Positions 23,735 to 32,499 of a stretch of DNA of 64,000 nt are shown here, in pieces. The stretch lies in NCBI GenBank assembly GCA_036503555.1, contig DASXWQ010000055.1, positions 102,847-166,846 on the forward strand, written 5' to 3'. The first letter of the stretch is position 1, and each line of letters opens with the position of its first letter. The notes under the pieces are model-generated. The model saw nothing but the letters and a program-made list of their open reading frames with translations, did not search any database and was not told the DNA's origin. Source of the stretch: Actinocatenispora sp036503555. GTDB lineage: Bacteria > Actinomycetota > Actinomycetes > Mycobacteriales > Micromonosporaceae. Position numbers and translations under genes: made by a program.

Positions 23735-25054
23735 TCAGTGCTCCCCGGGGTCGATGCGACGCTGGCCGGACGGGCGGGCCGGCGCCGGCTCGATGGTCGC
23801 GGGCGGCTCGCCGGCGGCCGCCATCCGGGCGAGCAGCCTGTCGCGCAGGTCGTCGGCCACGGCCCGGTGCGACGCGAGCCCGGCGAGGTTCGCCAACTGG
23901 TACGGGTCGGCGGCGAGATCGTACAGCTCGGTCTCGACGTAGCGGTCGGCGTACGCGTCGTGCCAGGCGTGTGCGCCCGGGGCGCGCACCGCGTACGTCC
24001 AGCGTGCGGTGCGGATCGCCCGCCCCACCTGGGATTCGGAGATCTGCACGTACACCTCGGCGGGGGCGGGGCCGGCGGTGACCGGGGTGCCGGGCAGGTC
24101 GGCGTGGTCGAGGCCGGCCGCGGCCAGCAGCGTCGGCGCCAGGTCGACGAGGCTGGCAAGGCCCTGGTACCGGCCGCCGCCGGTGAAGCCGGGACCGTTG
24201 AACGCCAACGGGATCCGGATCGACGCGTCGTGCGCGGACCGCTTGTACTCGTCGTTGCGGGTCTTGAAATGACAGCCGTGGTCGGTCGTGTAGCAGACGA
24301 CGGTGTCGTCGCGCAGCCCGGTGCTGCGCAGCGCGTCGAGCAGCCGCCCGAAGCCCTCGTCGACCCGCTTCACCATCCCCCAGTACCCGCCGAGCTGCTG
24401 GTGCGTGGACCCGCCGAGCGCGGCGAGGTCCGGCGGCACCCAGCGCCCCTCGTACCGTTCCCGGTAGCCGTCCGGCGCCGGGTAGTCGTCGCGGGTGTTC
24501 TGGTGGTGCGGCTCGATCAGCGACACGAACAGCAGGAACGGCTTCCCGTGCGGCCGGGCCAGGTAGTCGATCGCCCGGTCCACGTACGTGTCCGACCGGT
24601 ACCCGGGCAGCCGCAGCAGCGTCCCGTCGGCGTCGTACAGCCGCGAGTCGTACGCGTCGGACAGGAACTCGACGACGTCGGCAGCGACCCAGTGGTCGTA
24701 CCCGCCGCGCGCCTCGGGCGGCACGGGCCGGTCGTCGGTGCCGGCCAGGTGCCACTTCCCCACGTACGCCGTGTCGTACCCGGCGGCGGCGAACCGGTGC
24801 GCGATCGTCGTCGCGTCGGTCGGCAGCGGGATCCCGTTGCGGTACACGCCGATCTGCGTCGGGTACCGGCCGGTCTGGATCATCGCGCGGGCCGGCGCGC
24901 ACACCGGCTGGTTCGTGAACGCGTCCGGGCAGAACGTGCCGGTCGCCGCGAAGCGGTCCAGGTTCGGCGTGAGGTCCAGCGGGTTGCCGGCAAGGCCCAT
25001 CGTGTCGTAGCGCTGCTGGTCGGTCAGGAACACCACGACGTTCGGCGCGGTCAT
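23735..25054 (-). CDS. Type I sulfatase (formylglycine-dependent)
   Basis: 439 residues. The metal site opens with NVVVFLTDQQRYD near residue 5. The activation motif CAPARA near residue 52 is the CxPxR sequence whose Cys is converted to formylglycine. GKWHLAG carries the next catalytic Lys and His, and TTDHGCHF the later metal ligands. There is no signal peptide, so it acts in the cytoplasm. It is the last gene of an operon with a sugar importer and LacI regulator, 22 bases after the permease. The likely substrate is a sulfated sugar brought in by that importer (inference); choline or phosphonate ester hydrolysis are family alternatives. Confidence 0.88.
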   Translation of the reverse strand: MTAPNVVVFLTDQQRYDTMGLAGNPLDLTPNLDRFAATGTFCPDAFTNQPVCAPARAMIQTGRYPTQIGVYRNGIPLPTDATTIAHRFAAAGYDTAYVGKWHLAGTDDRPVPPEARGGYDHWVAADVVEFLSDAYDSRLYDADGTLLRLPGYRSDTYVDRAIDYLARPHGKPFLLFVSLIEPHHQNTRDDYPAPDGYRERYEGRWVPPDLAALGGSTHQQLGGYWGMVKRVDEGFGRLLDALRSTGLRDDTVVCYTTDHGCHFKTRNDEYKRSAHDASIRIPLAFNGPGFTGGGRYQGLASLVDLAPTLLAAAGLDHADLPGTPVTAGPAPAEVYVQISESQVGRAIRTARWTYAVRAPGAHAWHDAYADRYVETELYDLAADPYQLANLAGLASHRAVADDLRDRLLARMAAAGEPPATIEPAPARPSGQRRIDPGEH

Positions 25055-25076
25055 CGGGCAGCCTCCAAGGCTCGGT

Positions 25077-25907
25077 TCACTTCAGGCCGGTGAGGGCGAC
25101 GCCGCGGACCAGGTACCGCTGGGTGAAGAAGAACAGCACGGCGGTCGGTACGAACAGCACGACGGAGCCTGCGGCGGTCAGGTTCCACTGGGTGAAGTAC
25201 TCCTGGTTGAACAGGGTCAGGCCGACGGGCATGGTGCGCATGTCCGTGGTCGTGGTGGCGAGCAGCGGCCAGAGAAAGTTGTTCCACTGGAACACGAACG
25301 TGAACAGCGCCAGCACCGCCAGCGCCGGCTTCGCCTGCGGCAGCACGATCCTCGCGAAGATCCGCAACTCGCCGGCGCCGTCCGCGCGGCCCGCGTCGAT
25401 CAGCTCGTCCGGCAGCGCCGACAGGAACTGCCGCATCAGGAAGATCCCGTACGCGTCGCACAGGAACGGCACGACCAGCCCCTGGTACGTGTTGAGCCAG
25501 CCGAGCTGCGAGAAGACCACGTACACCGGGATCATGCGGACGAAGAACGGGATCATCAGAGTGGACAGCACCGCGACGAACAGGGTCCGCTTGAACGGGA
25601 AGGAGAACTTGGCGAACGCGTACCCGGCGATCGGGTCGAGGACCAGGTGGGCGAGCGTGATCACGCCGGCCATCACGATGCTGTTGACGAAGAACCGGCC
25701 GTACGGGACGCGGGAGAACAGCACCGCGAAGTTGTCGAAGCGCAGGTGCGCCGGCCACAGCACGGGGTCGCCGGACAGCACCTCGGCGTTCGACTGGAGC
25801 GCCAGGGAAACCATGTACAGCAACGGAAGTACGGTCAGCGCGCAGCAGACGACCACGACCACGTAGCCGACCGCACGGGCGCCGGGGAACAGGCTGTCAC
25901 GTCGCAT
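25077..25907 (-). CDS. Sugar ABC transporter permease, MalG type
   Basis: 276 residues with six predicted helices. The cytoplasmic EAA-type loop is visible around LPDELIDAGRADGAGELRIF with its conserved Gly, and QWNNFLWPL lies in the fifth helix, as in MalG/UgpE proteins. The ATG overlaps the end of the partner permease by 11 bases, so the two are co-translated. No ATPase is encoded in the operon; such importers often share an MsiK-type ATPase encoded elsewhere. Confidence 0.9.
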   Translation of the reverse strand: MRRDSLFPGARAVGYVVVVVCCALTVLPLLYMVSLALQSNAEVLSGDPVLWPAHLRFDNFAVLFSRVPYGRFFVNSIVMAGVITLAHLVLDPIAGYAFAKFSFPFKRTLFVAVLSTLMIPFFVRMIPVYVVFSQLGWLNTYQGLVVPFLCDAYGIFLMRQFLSALPDELIDAGRADGAGELRIFARIVLPQAKPALAVLALFTFVFQWNNFLWPLLATTTTDMRTMPVGLTLFNQEYFTQWNLTAAGSVVLFVPTAVLFFFTQRYLVRGVALTGLK

Positions 25908-26805
25908 TCCGCTGCCCCACCTTCAACTGCACCACCGACAGCACCAGGATCACGATCAGCAGCAGGTACGACAGCGCCGAGGCGTACCCGAAGTCGCGGA
26001 AGCTGAACGAGGTCTGGTAGACGCGGAAGACGAACAGGTCGGTCGCGCCGGCCGGGCCGCCGCCCGTCACCAGGTACGGCAGGGCGAACTCCTGCAACGA
26101 CGAGATGACGCCGATGATCGACACGAACAGCGTCGTCGGCGCGAGCAGCGGCAGCGTCACGTGCCGGAACCGGCGCCACACCGAGGCACCGTCGACCGCG
26201 GCGGCCTCGTAGTACAGGTCCGGGATGCCCTGTAGGCCGGCGAGGAACAGCACGGTGACGTACCCGGTCTGCTGCCAGACGGTGATGCCGATGAGTGTCG
26301 CGAGTGGATGGTCGCCGAGCCACTGTTGTTCCGGCAGGCCGGCCGTGACGAGCAGCCGGTTGAGGATGCCGACCTGCGGGTCGAGGATGTTGCGCCACAG
26401 CAGGCCGACGATCGCGATCGACGTCAGGTACGGCACGAGCAGGATGCCGCGGAACACGGCCCGGCCGCGCAGCTTCTGGTTCAGGATCACGGCGAGCGCG
26501 AGGCCCAGTACGACGCTGAGCACGAGCGCGCCGAGGCCGTACTGGAGGGTGACGGCGAACGCGTGCCGGATCTGCCCGTCGCCGAACGCCCGGGTGTAGT
26601 TGCCGAGCCCGGCGAACTGGTCCGCCCGGGTGCCGGCGAACAGGCTCGTGACGAACTCGTTGCCCAGCGGGTAGAAGAACAGCAGGGCGAAGAACACCAG
26701 CGCCGGGGCGAGGAACGCGAACGCGGTGCGGGCCTGCCGGCGACGCATCGGGCTGCCGCGCCGGCGGACGGCCGGGGCCGCCCGCCGTTCGAGGGTGGCG
26801 ACCAT
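25897..26805 (-). CDS. Sugar ABC transporter permease, MalF type
   Basis: 302 residues with an Arg-rich cytoplasmic start (after ERRAAPAVRRRG) and six helices. The EAA loop is YYEAAAVDGASVWRRFRHVTLPLLAP, given here as a region near residue 200. It starts three bases after the stop of the binding-protein gene and forms the importer channel together with the MalG-type subunit. Confidence 0.9.
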   Translation of the reverse strand: MVATLERRAAPAVRRRGSPMRRRQARTAFAFLAPALVFFALLFFYPLGNEFVTSLFAGTRADQFAGLGNYTRAFGDGQIRHAFAVTLQYGLGALVLSVVLGLALAVILNQKLRGRAVFRGILLVPYLTSIAIVGLLWRNILDPQVGILNRLLVTAGLPEQQWLGDHPLATLIGITVWQQTGYVTVLFLAGLQGIPDLYYEAAAVDGASVWRRFRHVTLPLLAPTTLFVSIIGVISSLQEFALPYLVTGGGPAGATDLFVFRVYQTSFSFRDFGYASALSYLLLIVILVLSVVQLKVGQRNAT

Positions 26806-26808
26806 GCG

Positions 26809-28089
26809 TCAGCCCCCGACGAGCTTCGCCGCCGCGGCCCGGAACCCGTCGACCGCCTTCGCCGCGCCGCCGTTCGACAGGATCGTCGACTCGTACGCGG
26901 ACTTCCAGGCGTCGGACAGCTGGGTCGCCTTGCCGGTGGCGGCGACCCCGTTGGGCCAGCTCTGCCCGTACGCGAGGGCCTTGGCGACGGCGCCGACCAG
27001 GGGGTCCGCCTTGACCTTCGCGCTGTCCGCCCACGACTTGCGCGGCATGGTCATGCCGGTCTCGGCGGTGGCGGCGAGCTCCACGTCGAGCGCGGTGAGC
27101 CGGGTGATGAGATCCCAGGCGAGGTCGGGGTGCCTGGCCTTGGCCGGGATGAACACGCCGCTGCCGGCGAAGTTCGTGGCCCGGGTGGTGTGCGACAGCG
27201 GCAGTGCCAGCCCGAAGTCGAGCTTCGGCGCGGCCTGCTTGATCGGCGCGAAGTCCCACGGCCCGCTCAGCATCATCGCGGCCCGGTTCGCCACGAACAG
27301 CTTCTCCGGCCCCTCGTAGTCGGAACTCGCCACCGGCACCGGCGACACCTTGTACCGGTGGATCAGGTCGTGCTGGAACGCCAGCGCCTCGGTCGCCTTG
27401 CCCGCCGGCGTCATGGCCTGCCTGCTCGCCGGATCCCAGTACTTCGCGCCGTTCTGCAGGATCCAGGGCGGCGCGTAGCCGAAGTCGGAGTTGAGCGCCA
27501 CGCCGTACTGCCGGCCGTGGGTCAGCTTCCGCGCCGCGGACAGGAACTCGTCCCAGGTGGACGGTGCCGCCCGCAGCCCGGCGTCGGCGAACATCGTCTT
27601 GTTGTAGAACAACAGGTTGCACGTCAGGTGCAGCGGCACCCCGTACGTCTTCCCCTTGTACTGCACGTTGCGCAGCGCGTTGTCCTGCCAGTCATGCGGG
27701 AAGCCGACCTTCTCCCCGTCCTTGGCGATGAAGTCGTCCAGTGCGAGGGCGTCCCCGCTCGTCGCGTACGTGATGGGCCAGCCGCTGCCGTCGTCCTCCA
27801 CCAGGTCCGGCACGGTGCCGGCCTGCATGTCGGCGGTTAGCTTCGTCTGGAGGTCCGGCCACTGGAACTTCTGCCAGTTCACCGTGATCCCGTGGTCGGC
27901 CTCGAACTTCTTGACGACCTTGGCGTACGCGTCGTAGCCGTGGCCGGCGTTCCAGTAGAGCGTGAAGGTCTTGTCGCCGTCGGCGGTGTCGGCGGCCGGG
28001 GTGCGGCCGCAGGCGGCCAGCAGGGGGGCGGCGAGGGCGGCGGTCGCGCCGGCGCGCAGCAGCCCGCGCCGGGACAGCGAGGTGTCCAT
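26809..28089 (-). CDS. Sugar-binding lipoprotein of an ABC importer
   Basis: 426 residues. SRRGLLRAGATAAL and the lipobox LLAAC near residue 26 indicate a Tat-exported lipoprotein. The mature part has the family 1 extracellular solute-binding layout, opening with FTLYWNAGHGYDAYAKVVKKFE and carrying the MMLSGPWDFAPI signature near residue 260. It captures the sugar at the cell surface and passes it to the two permeases that follow. GGGAG seven bases before ATG is a good ribosome site; directly upstream CTCCC-AA-GGGAG makes a small inverted repeat. Confidence 0.9.
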   Translation of the reverse strand: MDTSLSRRGLLRAGATAALAAPLLAACGRTPAADTADGDKTFTLYWNAGHGYDAYAKVVKKFEADHGITVNWQKFQWPDLQTKLTADMQAGTVPDLVEDDGSGWPITYATSGDALALDDFIAKDGEKVGFPHDWQDNALRNVQYKGKTYGVPLHLTCNLLFYNKTMFADAGLRAAPSTWDEFLSAARKLTHGRQYGVALNSDFGYAPPWILQNGAKYWDPASRQAMTPAGKATEALAFQHDLIHRYKVSPVPVASSDYEGPEKLFVANRAAMMLSGPWDFAPIKQAAPKLDFGLALPLSHTTRATNFAGSGVFIPAKARHPDLAWDLITRLTALDVELAATAETGMTMPRKSWADSAKVKADPLVGAVAKALAYGQSWPNGVAATGKATQLSDAWKSAYESTILSNGGAAKAVDGFRAAAAKLVGG

Positions 28090-28117
28090 GCTGTGACTCC
28101 CTTGGGAGAGAGGGGTT

Positions 28118-29155
28118 CTACCCCGAGTCGCGTACGAACAGCCGCCAGGGCTGGCGCAGCCGTACGCCGGGCAGGGTCGGGCCGGCCGAGATGCGCTCGA
28201 AGAGCCGGTCGACCGGTGCGGTGAAGTCGAGTCGGGGCAACCCGACAGTGGTGAGGGCCGGCGCGATCGCCGCGCCCTCGGCGGTGTTGCCGATGCCGGC
28301 GACGGCGAGGTCGCCGGGCACCGACCGGCCGAGGTCCCGGGCCGCCCAGATCGCGTCCACGGCGCCCCGGTCGGAGGCGGAGATCAACGCGGTCGGCGGC
28401 TCCGGCGACCGCAGCAGCTCCTGCGTCTCGGTGTACGCCCGGTCGCGGACGTCGGCGCCGGGCCGCAGCAGCCCGTCCGCCAGCGGTACCCCGGCGTCGG
28501 CGAGCGCGCCCGCGACCGCGCGGTACTTGAGCGACTGCACCGGATCGTCCGGCGCGGCCAGCTCCACGTCGTGCGCCAGGTACCCGATGCGGCGGTGGCC
28601 GCGGGACACCAGGTGCCGCACCAGCTCGCGGCACGCCGCGGCCTGCGCCTGGTCGACCACGTCGTAGCCGTCCGCGGCGAGGTCGTCGGCGAAGACCAGC
28701 AGCGCGAGGCCCATGCCGGCGAGGGTGGCCAGCTCGTCCGGGTCGATGAGGGCGCCGGGCGCGACGACCACACCGTCGACGTACCGCTCGCGCAGCACGC
28801 GCAGGGCGGGTTCGCCGGGCCGTTCGGACCGCAGCGGGAGCGCGATCATCGCGTACCCGTGGGTGGCGCCGACCTCCTGGATCTGCTCGGTCAGCCGCTC
28901 CACCCACGCGTTGTCGGGCATCCGGTAGACCAGGCAGACCAGCTCGGTGCGCTGCCGGCGCAGGCTGCGCGCCGCGTGGTTGAGCCGGTATCCGAGCTCG
29001 TCGACGGCGGCGAGCACGCGGTCGCGGGTCTCCGGGGTCACCGGAGTCGCCCGGTCCCGCCGACCGCTCAGGATGTACGACACGGTCGCGGTCGACACGC
29101 CCGCGCGCAGCGCCACGTCGCGCTGGGTGGGTGGTCTGCCGGTCTGTTTCCGCAT
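28118..29155 (-). CDS. LacI-family transcriptional regulator of the sulfated-sugar operon
   Basis: 345 residues starting at ATG 29155; a longer in-frame start at 29194 has no better support. The HTH (PTQRDVALRAGVSTATVSYIL) and hinge helix (RDRVLAAVDELGYRLNHAARSL region) are classical LacI/GalR. A periplasmic-binding-like effector domain follows, containing DGVVVAPG, RGHRRIGYL and ALISASDRGAVDAI. It is the first gene of the importer-sulfatase operon and sits 28 bases before the binding protein, so it probably represses its own operon until a sugar ligand binds. Confidence 0.9.
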   Translation of the reverse strand: MRKQTGRPPTQRDVALRAGVSTATVSYILSGRRDRATPVTPETRDRVLAAVDELGYRLNHAARSLRRQRTELVCLVYRMPDNAWVERLTEQIQEVGATHGYAMIALPLRSERPGEPALRVLRERYVDGVVVAPGALIDPDELATLAGMGLALLVFADDLAADGYDVVDQAQAAACRELVRHLVSRGHRRIGYLAHDVELAAPDDPVQSLKYRAVAGALADAGVPLADGLLRPGADVRDRAYTETQELLRSPEPPTALISASDRGAVDAIWAARDLGRSVPGDLAVAGIGNTAEGAAIAPALTTVGLPRLDFTAPVDRLFERISAGPTLPGVRLRQPWRLFVRDSG

Positions 29156-29233
29156 CGTGCCGCCTTCGTTCCGGTGTCGGGTCGGCGCCGGCATCGGCCG
29201 GCCGTACCACCGTCCGGCCGATGCCGGGTTACA

Positions 29234-29261
29234 CGATTACCCACGCAAGGCCCGGCGTCAA
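29234..29261 (-). promoter_or_regulatory. Predicted promoter of the LacI-importer-sulfatase operon
   Basis: Reading leftward, TTGACG (29261-29256) and TAATCG (29239-29234) are separated by 16 bases, about 70 bases before the LacI start. A TCGATCGA palindrome (29274-29281) lies just upstream in a less GC-rich patch and could be an operator, but its centre is AT rather than the CG usual for LacI sites. Confidence 0.45.
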
Positions 29262-29440
29262 TACCCTAGTGATTCGATCGACAATGTGGCCCGTAGCCGT
29301 GGCGTCCACAATGGACGGTGAAGGAGGCCGGTCCGGGAATGGTACGACTGCGGTCGAACCACGCACCGCGCGGGCCGCGCCGGGATGGACCACGTCACGA
29401 CCGGGACGCGGCCGCACCGTGCGGCGATAGGGTCGCAGAC

Positions 29441-30439
29441 ATGGAATTCCGACACCTTGGCAAGTCCGGCCTCCTGGTCTCCGAGATCTCGTACGGGAAC
29501 TGGCTGACCCACGGGTCCCAGGTCGAGGAGGACGCCGCCGTCGCCTGCGTGCGGGCCGCGCTCGACGAGGGCATCACCACCTTCGACACCGCCGACGTGT
29601 ACGCCGCGACCCGCGCCGAGAGCGTCCTCGGCCGGGCGCTCGCCGGCGAGCGCCGCGAGGGCCTGGAGATCTTCACGAAGGTCTACTGGCCGACCGGCCC
29701 CGGCAAGAACGACCGCGGCCTGTCCCGCAAGCACATCCTGGAGTCGATCGACGGCTCGCTGCGCCGGCTCGGCACCGACCACGTCGACCTGTACCAGGCC
29801 CACCGGTACGACTACGACACGCCGCTGGAAGAGACGATGCTGGCGTTCGCCGACGTCGTACGCGCCGGCAAGGCGTTCTACATCGGCGTGTCCGAGTGGC
29901 GCGCCGAGGAGATCCGCGCCGCCGCGAAGCTGGCCGCCGAGCTGCACGTACCGCTGGTGTCCAACCAGCCGCAGTACAGCGCGCTGTGGCGGGTCATCGA
30001 GGCCGAGGTCGTCCCGACCTCCGAGGACCTCGGCATCAGCCAGATCGTCTGGTCGCCGATCGCGCAGGGCGTGCTCACCGGCAAGTACAAGCCGGGCGAG
30101 CAGCCGCCCGCCGGCTCGCGCGCCACCGACGACAAGGGCGGCCGGGACATGATCTCCCGGTTCATGAACGACGACGTGCTCGGCCGGGTGCAGCAGCTCG
30201 TGCCGCTCGCCGAGCAGGCCGGGCTCACCATGGCCCAGCTCGCCGTCGCCTGGGTCCTGCAGAACCCGAACGTGGCGTCCGCGATCATCGGCGCGTCCCG
30301 CCCGGAGCAGGTACGCGACAACGTCAAGGCGGCCGGCGTGAAGCTCGACGCCGAGCTGCTCAAGAAGATCGACGAGATCCTCGACCCCGTCGTCGAGCGC
30401 GACCCGGCCCGCACCCAGAGCCCGGCCTCGCGCGCCTGA
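29441..30439 (+). CDS. Aldo/keto reductase, Kv-beta-like
   Basis: 332 residues from ATG 29441. The catalytic tetrad is visible: Asp and Tyr in FDTADVY, Lys in FTKVYW, His in YQAHRYD. SPIAQGVLTGKY and GASRPEQVRDNV are the NADPH-binding segments. Over its full length it follows the voltage-gated potassium-channel beta-subunit subgroup (YghZ-like), which reduces aldehydes. It is divergent from the LacI operon and ends at a strong terminator. Confidence 0.88.
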   Translation: MEFRHLGKSGLLVSEISYGNWLTHGSQVEEDAAVACVRAALDEGITTFDTADVYAATRAESVLGRALAGERREGLEIFTKVYWPTGPGKNDRGLSRKHILESIDGSLRRLGTDHVDLYQAHRYDYDTPLEETMLAFADVVRAGKAFYIGVSEWRAEEIRAAAKLAAELHVPLVSNQPQYSALWRVIEAEVVPTSEDLGISQIVWSPIAQGVLTGKYKPGEQPPAGSRATDDKGGRDMISRFMNDDVLGRVQQLVPLAEQAGLTMAQLAVAWVLQNPNVASAIIGASRPEQVRDNVKAAGVKLDAELLKKIDEILDPVVERDPARTQSPASRA

Positions 30440-30448
30440 CACACTCTC

Positions 30449-30478
30449 GGCCCCGCTGGACGACCGTCCGGCGGGGCC
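30449..30478. terminator. Bidirectional terminator between the reductase and a small leftward gene
   Basis: GGCCCCGCTGGAC pairs with GTCCGGCGGGGCC (one G-U pair) around a 4-base loop, with ACAC and GTGT flanks able to extend it. Confidence 0.7.
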
Positions 30479-30502
30479 GTCGTGTGTCCTCCGGTCAGCG
30501 CG

Positions 30503-30706
30503 TCACTGGCCGGCCTCGGGACGAAGGCTCATCACGTACTCCACGCGGTCGTCCTCGACCAGGCTGACCGTGGCGATGCCCTGCCCGGACAGTTCACGCC
30601 AGGACTGGCCGAGCCACGACTCGGCGTCCGCCTGGCTGCCGAACACCTCGCCCGGGCCGGTCGCGTCCGCGCCGTCCGCGTCCTGGTACCGCCAGCTCCA
30701 CGCCAT
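30503..30706 (-). CDS. Small conserved-looking protein, function unknown
   Basis: 67 residues starting at ATG 30706, where GGGAGTG precedes; longer starts would add an Arg/Cys-rich segment with no support. The sequence begins WSWRYQDADG and contains SQADAESWLGQSWREL, a pattern I recall from small uncharacterised actinobacterial proteins. Acidic, soluble, no motif for a specific function. Confidence 0.55.
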   Translation of the reverse strand: MAWSWRYQDADGADATGPGEVFGSQADAESWLGQSWRELSGQGIATVSLVEDDRVEYVMSLRPEAGQ

Positions 30707-30837
30707 GCTCACACTCCCACGCCGATCACAGAGGACTGTCAGACTACGGTGCCCGCAGGCGGTTCGGGACCGCATGACCGCCCGTCACCAGGCTCGCGGC
30801 CAGGGTGGCGCGCGCGAACCCCGATCGATGGGCAAAG

Positions 30838-32499
30838 ATGGCACCCGTGACGCACGAGCATCGGGTACTGGTACTGGGCGGGATCAGCTCGGGCAAGTCG
30901 AGCTTCGCGGAGCGACTGGCGGAGGCGGGCCCGGCGGATCGCCGCTACCTGGCCACCGGCCGGGAGAATCCCGACGATCCGGACTGGCAGCGGCGCATCG
31001 CCAAGCACCAGGACCGGCGCGGGGACGCCTGGCTGACCGTCGACTGCGGCGCCGGCCCGGACGCGCTCGGCGCCGCCCTGGCCGACGCACCCGCCGAGTC
31101 GACGGTGCTCGTCGACGACCTCGGCGGCTGGGTCGGGCTGCTGTTGGAGGACGCGGGCGAGGACGCCGACCGGGAGGGCCTGGCGCCCGCGGTCGACGCG
31201 CTCGCCGCCGCCGTACGCTCCTGCCCCGCCGACACCGTGGTGCTGGTCAGTCCCGAGGCCGGCCTGTCGGTGATCCCGCAGACCCGGTCCGGGCGGCTGT
31301 TCGCCGACCTCGTCGGCGACGTGAACCGGGCCGTCGCGGCGGCCTGCGACAGGGTCGCGCTCGTCGTCGCCGGGCGTACCGTCTGGCTGCCGGCGGAGGA
31401 CGAGGCCGCACCGGCCGTACCCGAGTCGGTGGCGGCGGTGGCGCCGGCCGTACCGGACACCGGCGCGGATCCGGTCGCGGAGCCGGTGGACGCCGGGCCG
31501 GCCGAGCCGGACGACGAGATGGCCGCGATCCGCCCGCCGGACCGCATCGCCATCAACGCCGTGCAGGACAAGCTCGTCGCGCTCGCAACCGGCGGCGCGG
31601 GGCTCGGTGCGCTCGCCGAGCCGGTCGCCTGGACGATGGGCGCGACGGGCCGCCGGGGGCCGTGGGAGTCGGTCCGGGTCGTCCTGGTCGGCGCCGACCA
31701 CGCCGGCGGCGCGTCCGCCGGGTCCACCGTCGCCGCCGAGCGGCTCGCCGCCGTCGAGGCGGGCACCGCGCCGCTCGCCCGGCTCGCCGACCGGGCCGGC
31801 GCCACCCTCACCGTCGCCGACCTGGCCGGCGCCGGCCTCACCGAGCCGGCCCCGGCGATGGAACGTACCGACGTGCTGACCCCCGACCAGGTCGACGCGG
31901 CCGTCGCGCTCGGCCGGCAGCTCGCCGACCGCGCCGCCGACGAGGGCGTCGACCTGCTCGTCCCCGCCGCGTACGGCGCGGGCGTCCGCACCGCGTCGGC
32001 CGTGGTACTCGCCGCCGCGACCGGCGCCGAGCCGACCGGCCTGCTCGACCGGGTCGTCGGTACGGCGGGGCAACTGGACGACGACGCGTGGATCGCCCGG
32101 GCCGTCGCGGCCCGCGACGCGCTGCACCGGGTACGGCTGCGTGCCCGCGACACCCGGTCGCTGCTGGCCATGGTCGGCGGGGCGGACCTCGCGGTGCTGA
32201 CCGGGCTGGTCATCGGCGCCGCCGTACGCCACACCCCGGTGCTGGTCGACAACCCGGCGACCGCGACCGCGATGGTGCTGGCCCGGGACCTCGCGCCCAG
32301 CTCGCCGTGGTGGTGCCTGGTCCCCGACCACGGCGGCCAGTTGGCCGTGAAGCAGGTGTGCGACCTGCTCGGCATCGAACCGTTCCTCGACCTGGGGCTC
32401 GGGCTCGGCGACGGCTGCGCGGCGCTCACCGCCGTCGGCGTACTCGCGCCGCACCTGGCCCTCGCCGCCACCCTCGACGACGAACCGGTACATGCGTGA
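30838..32499 (+). CDS. CobU (CobP) kinase/guanylyltransferase fused to a degenerate CobT-like domain
   Basis: 553 residues from ATG 30838; GTG 30847 is an equally possible start. The N-terminal ~180 residues are the CobU nucleotide-binding fold, with P-loop GGISSGKSSFAE and VLVDDLGGWV. It phosphorylates adenosylcobinamide and adds GMP during cobalamin lower-loop assembly. After an Ala/Pro linker, residues ~235-553 follow nicotinate-nucleotide:DMB phosphoribosyltransferase (CobT), but key motifs are changed: the usual GEMGIGNTT site reads PAAYGAGVRT, and LGEGTGA reads LGDGCAA. The CobT half may therefore be weak, altered or structural. cobS overlaps its end by 8 bases. Confidence 0.8.
   Translation: MAPVTHEHRVLVLGGISSGKSSFAERLAEAGPADRRYLATGRENPDDPDWQRRIAKHQDRRGDAWLTVDCGAGPDALGAALADAPAESTVLVDDLGGWVGLLLEDAGEDADREGLAPAVDALAAAVRSCPADTVVLVSPEAGLSVIPQTRSGRLFADLVGDVNRAVAAACDRVALVVAGRTVWLPAEDEAAPAVPESVAAVAPAVPDTGADPVAEPVDAGPAEPDDEMAAIRPPDRIAINAVQDKLVALATGGAGLGALAEPVAWTMGATGRRGPWESVRVVLVGADHAGGASAGSTVAAERLAAVEAGTAPLARLADRAGATLTVADLAGAGLTEPAPAMERTDVLTPDQVDAAVALGRQLADRAADEGVDLLVPAAYGAGVRTASAVVLAAATGAEPTGLLDRVVGTAGQLDDDAWIARAVAARDALHRVRLRARDTRSLLAMVGGADLAVLTGLVIGAAVRHTPVLVDNPATATAMVLARDLAPSSPWWCLVPDHGGQLAVKQVCDLLGIEPFLDLGLGLGDGCAALTAVGVLAPHLALAATLDDEPVHA

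Noticed and set aside
30720..30840. Cobalamin riboswitch upstream of the CobU-CobT fusion
   Set aside because: Only ~130 bases separate it from the neighbouring gene and no B12-box-like conserved sequence is visible.
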